5,714 nt of DNA. It comes from Clostridiales bacterium (lineage in GTDB: Bacteria; Bacillota; Clostridia; Tissierellales; Dethiosulfatibacteraceae). The stretch's first letter is position 1; the number at the start of each line of letters is the position of its first letter. Positions 5,639-5,714 of the stretch are shown one piece after another. The notes under the pieces are model-generated. The model did not search any database and had not been told where the DNA came from. It was given only the letters and a program-made list of their open reading frames with translations. The stretch lies in the NCBI GenBank assembly GCA_003539375.1, contig DPPH01000165.1, positions 6,602-12,315 of the forward strand, in the 5' to 3' direction. The translations under genes and the position numbers were made by a program.

Positions 5639-5714
5639 ATTATACTAAATTTTTTAAAAAAAATAAACAATTTTGGGAAAAAATTATTTATCCTGAATTA
5701 TTCACAGTAATTCA
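5639..5714 (+). other. A/T-rich leader of the rightward transcript, no gene seen
   Basis: This stretch has a T6A8 tract near 5650-5664, no ATG, no Shine-Dalgarno sequence, and stops in every rightward frame. It is best read as the untranslated leader of a gene starting beyond the window; that leader is therefore at least about 105 bases long from the predicted start site. Confidence 0.5.

Noticed and set aside
5601..5714. Riboswitch or attenuator in the rightward leader
   Set aside because: No conserved riboswitch core was recognised. The only strong symmetry has a two-base centre, which suits a protein-binding palindrome better than an RNA hairpin, and no U-tract terminator follows within the window.
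1..5714. Mobile elements, CRISPR arrays, tRNA or rRNA genes
   Set aside because: No direct repeats with spacers, transposase-like frames, terminal inverted repeats or tRNA-like arms were seen; the window is almost fully explained by metabolic and regulatory genes.

Overview
The window reads as chromosomal DNA of a low-GC, Gram-positive-type bacterium, most likely an anaerobic Bacillota/Clostridia relative. The evidence is the strong A+T bias, the AGA/ATA/TTA-rich codon use, near-perfect AAGGAGG-type ribosome binding sites 4-8 bases before ATG starts, and tight operons. No genus can be named from the sequence alone. There are no mobile elements, CRISPR arrays, tRNAs or rRNAs.

Layout: two transcription units converge near position 2060. 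The rightward unit (1-2052) holds the 3' end of a class II (fuculose-phosphate-type) aldolase, an MTAP/PNP-family nucleoside phosphorylase, and an adenosine deaminase. A hairpin lies between the last two genes. The leftward unit (5457 down to 2074) is gntR (HutC/UTRA-type regulator), then a FucI/AraA-fold (COG2407-like) protein of unknown substrate, then a COG0402-type metal-dependent aminohydrolase. A hairpin overlapping the end of the adenosine deaminase gene can serve as terminator for both units. To the right of gntR is a 257-base non-coding stretch. It carries back-to-back promoters: one reads left into gntR, and a stronger one reads right towards a gene beyond the window. Two related palindromes lie in it, as expected for operators of the GntR protein.

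How the genes may work together: the phosphorylase and the aldolase fit the known disposal route for 5'-methylthioadenosine and 5'-deoxyadenosine. In that route the nucleoside is phosphorolysed, the 5-substituted ribose-1-phosphate is isomerised, and an aldolase cleaves the ketose-phosphate to dihydroxyacetone phosphate plus an aldehyde. The isomerase (MtnA type) is not in the window. Adenosine deaminase and the second aminohydrolase add purine or nucleoside deamination, so a deaminate-then-phosphorolyse order is possible. The phosphorylase has an unusual mixture of specificity residues that leaves 6-amino versus 6-oxo preference open.

The least explained part is the leftward GntR / FucI-like / aminohydrolase operon. 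It looks like an inducible catabolic unit whose substrate is unknown. The FucI-like protein seems to lack one of the three metal ligands of true fucose isomerase.
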